A stretch of 64,000 nucleotides of DNA, taken from Algicoccus sp048820935. GTDB lineage: Bacteria; Pseudomonadota; Gammaproteobacteria; Burkholderiales; Burkholderiaceae_B. Below, one piece after another: positions 63,835 to 64,000 of the stretch. Positions within the stretch are counted from its first letter, which is position 1. Each line of letters begins with the position of its first letter. The notes under the pieces were generated by a model, which searched no databases, was not told the DNA's origin, and worked only from the letters and a program-made list of their open reading frames with translations. The translations under genes and the position numbers were made by a program. The stretch covers positions 1-64,000 of the forward strand of contig NZ_JBMERD010000014.1 in assembly GCF_048820935.1 (NCBI RefSeq), given 5' to 3'.

Positions 63835-64000
63835 CTACCACGACGTGCGCTTGAGGTCACGGTAAAAGTTTTCGTGAGATCCCAGAGCTTCTAGATAAAC
63901 GAGCCGAACGTCTTCGTCAAGACTGTAGCCCAGCAAGTACAGCTGTCCCTGGCTACGAAACTTGTGCACCCACAGCGCAGATAAATCGCCTTTCTTACGC
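63835..64000 (-). CDS. RelE/ParE-like toxin, C-terminal part (runs off the window)
   Basis: Minus-strand reading from the window edge to a TAG at 63835 gives KKGDLSALWVHKFRSQGQLY then LLGYSLDEDVRLVYLEALGS and NFYRDLKR. This resembles the C-terminal half of RelE/ParE-superfamily toxins (LLGYxxDxxxxLVYLxxxGxHENFYRDLKR). The start lies beyond the window. Confidence 0.8.
   Translation of the reverse strand, partial: RKKGDLSALWVHKFRSQGQLYLLGYSLDEDVRLVYLEALGSHENFYRDLKRTSW

Overview
The window reads as a chromosome segment of a betaproteobacterium, most likely Burkholderiales/Alcaligenaceae. This rests on gene content: a Bug-type tripartite tricarboxylate receptor, a FecR plus CHASE2-cyclase pair, a class I fumarase, a TRAP carboxylate transporter and many CoA-dependent catabolic genes. 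There is no rRNA, no complete tRNA and no CRISPR array. The genus is not determined.

Region 1 (1-3.5 kb) is a signalling unit: a FecR-domain protein with an apparent frameshift, a CHASE2 adenylate/guanylate cyclase and a small Ile-Gly repeat protein. Region 2 (3.5-26 kb) is a large catabolic region. On the minus strand are a class I fumarase and an adenylosuccinate-lyase-superfamily lyase. On the plus strand is a long operon: CoA-transferase, enoyl-CoA hydratase, HMG-CoA-lyase-like enzyme, acyl-CoA dehydrogenase, MmgE/PrpD protein, a three-part TRAP importer and an AMP-forming ligase. An iron alcohol dehydrogenase, an enolase-superfamily dehydratase/racemase, a LysE exporter, a broken TadG-like gene, a sodium:solute symporter with its small partner and a cyclase-family hydrolase follow. 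The set looks like import of an organic acid, CoA activation, oxidation, hydration and retro-aldol cleavage; the substrate cannot be read from sequence.

Region 3 (27.9-32 kb) holds two divergent TPP riboswitches. One controls a sodium:solute symporter, the other a short-chain dehydrogenase plus a flavin-dependent monooxygenase, suggesting uptake and oxidative processing of a thiamine-related compound. Region 4 (32-36 kb) is a Bug receptor with an FAH-family hydrolase, an HpaH-type hydratase and an HpaI-type aldolase, the lower half of a homoprotocatechuate-type meta-cleavage route. Region 5 (36-40 kb) has exonuclease VII genes, the large subunit carrying an extra N-terminal DUF5710-like domain, and an MscS channel with a cyclic-nucleotide-binding domain.

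Region 6 (40-58 kb) is reworked by mobile elements. Three copies of one IS256-family element are all inactive, a fourth trace is a solo right end that fuses two unrelated gene pieces, and part of the mscS/Ldh_2 segment is duplicated. Nested IS3 elements and an IS5-like fragment are also present. Between them lie intact genes: Ldh_2 dehydrogenase, SulP transporter with a structured leader, universal stress protein, a choloylglycine-hydrolase-like amidase, a membrane alpha/beta hydrolase, a DUF2799 lipoprotein, an exported protein and a DUF2165 protein.

Region 7 (58-64 kb) is a decayed defence island: a RelE/ParE toxin-antitoxin pair, HigA with only the tail of HigB, fragments of HsdR, a COG2958-like protein and a large helicase, and an intact DUF262 (GmrSD-like) protein. 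A 300 bp direct repeat ending in a tRNA/tmRNA-like 3' end flanks the DUF262 cassette.
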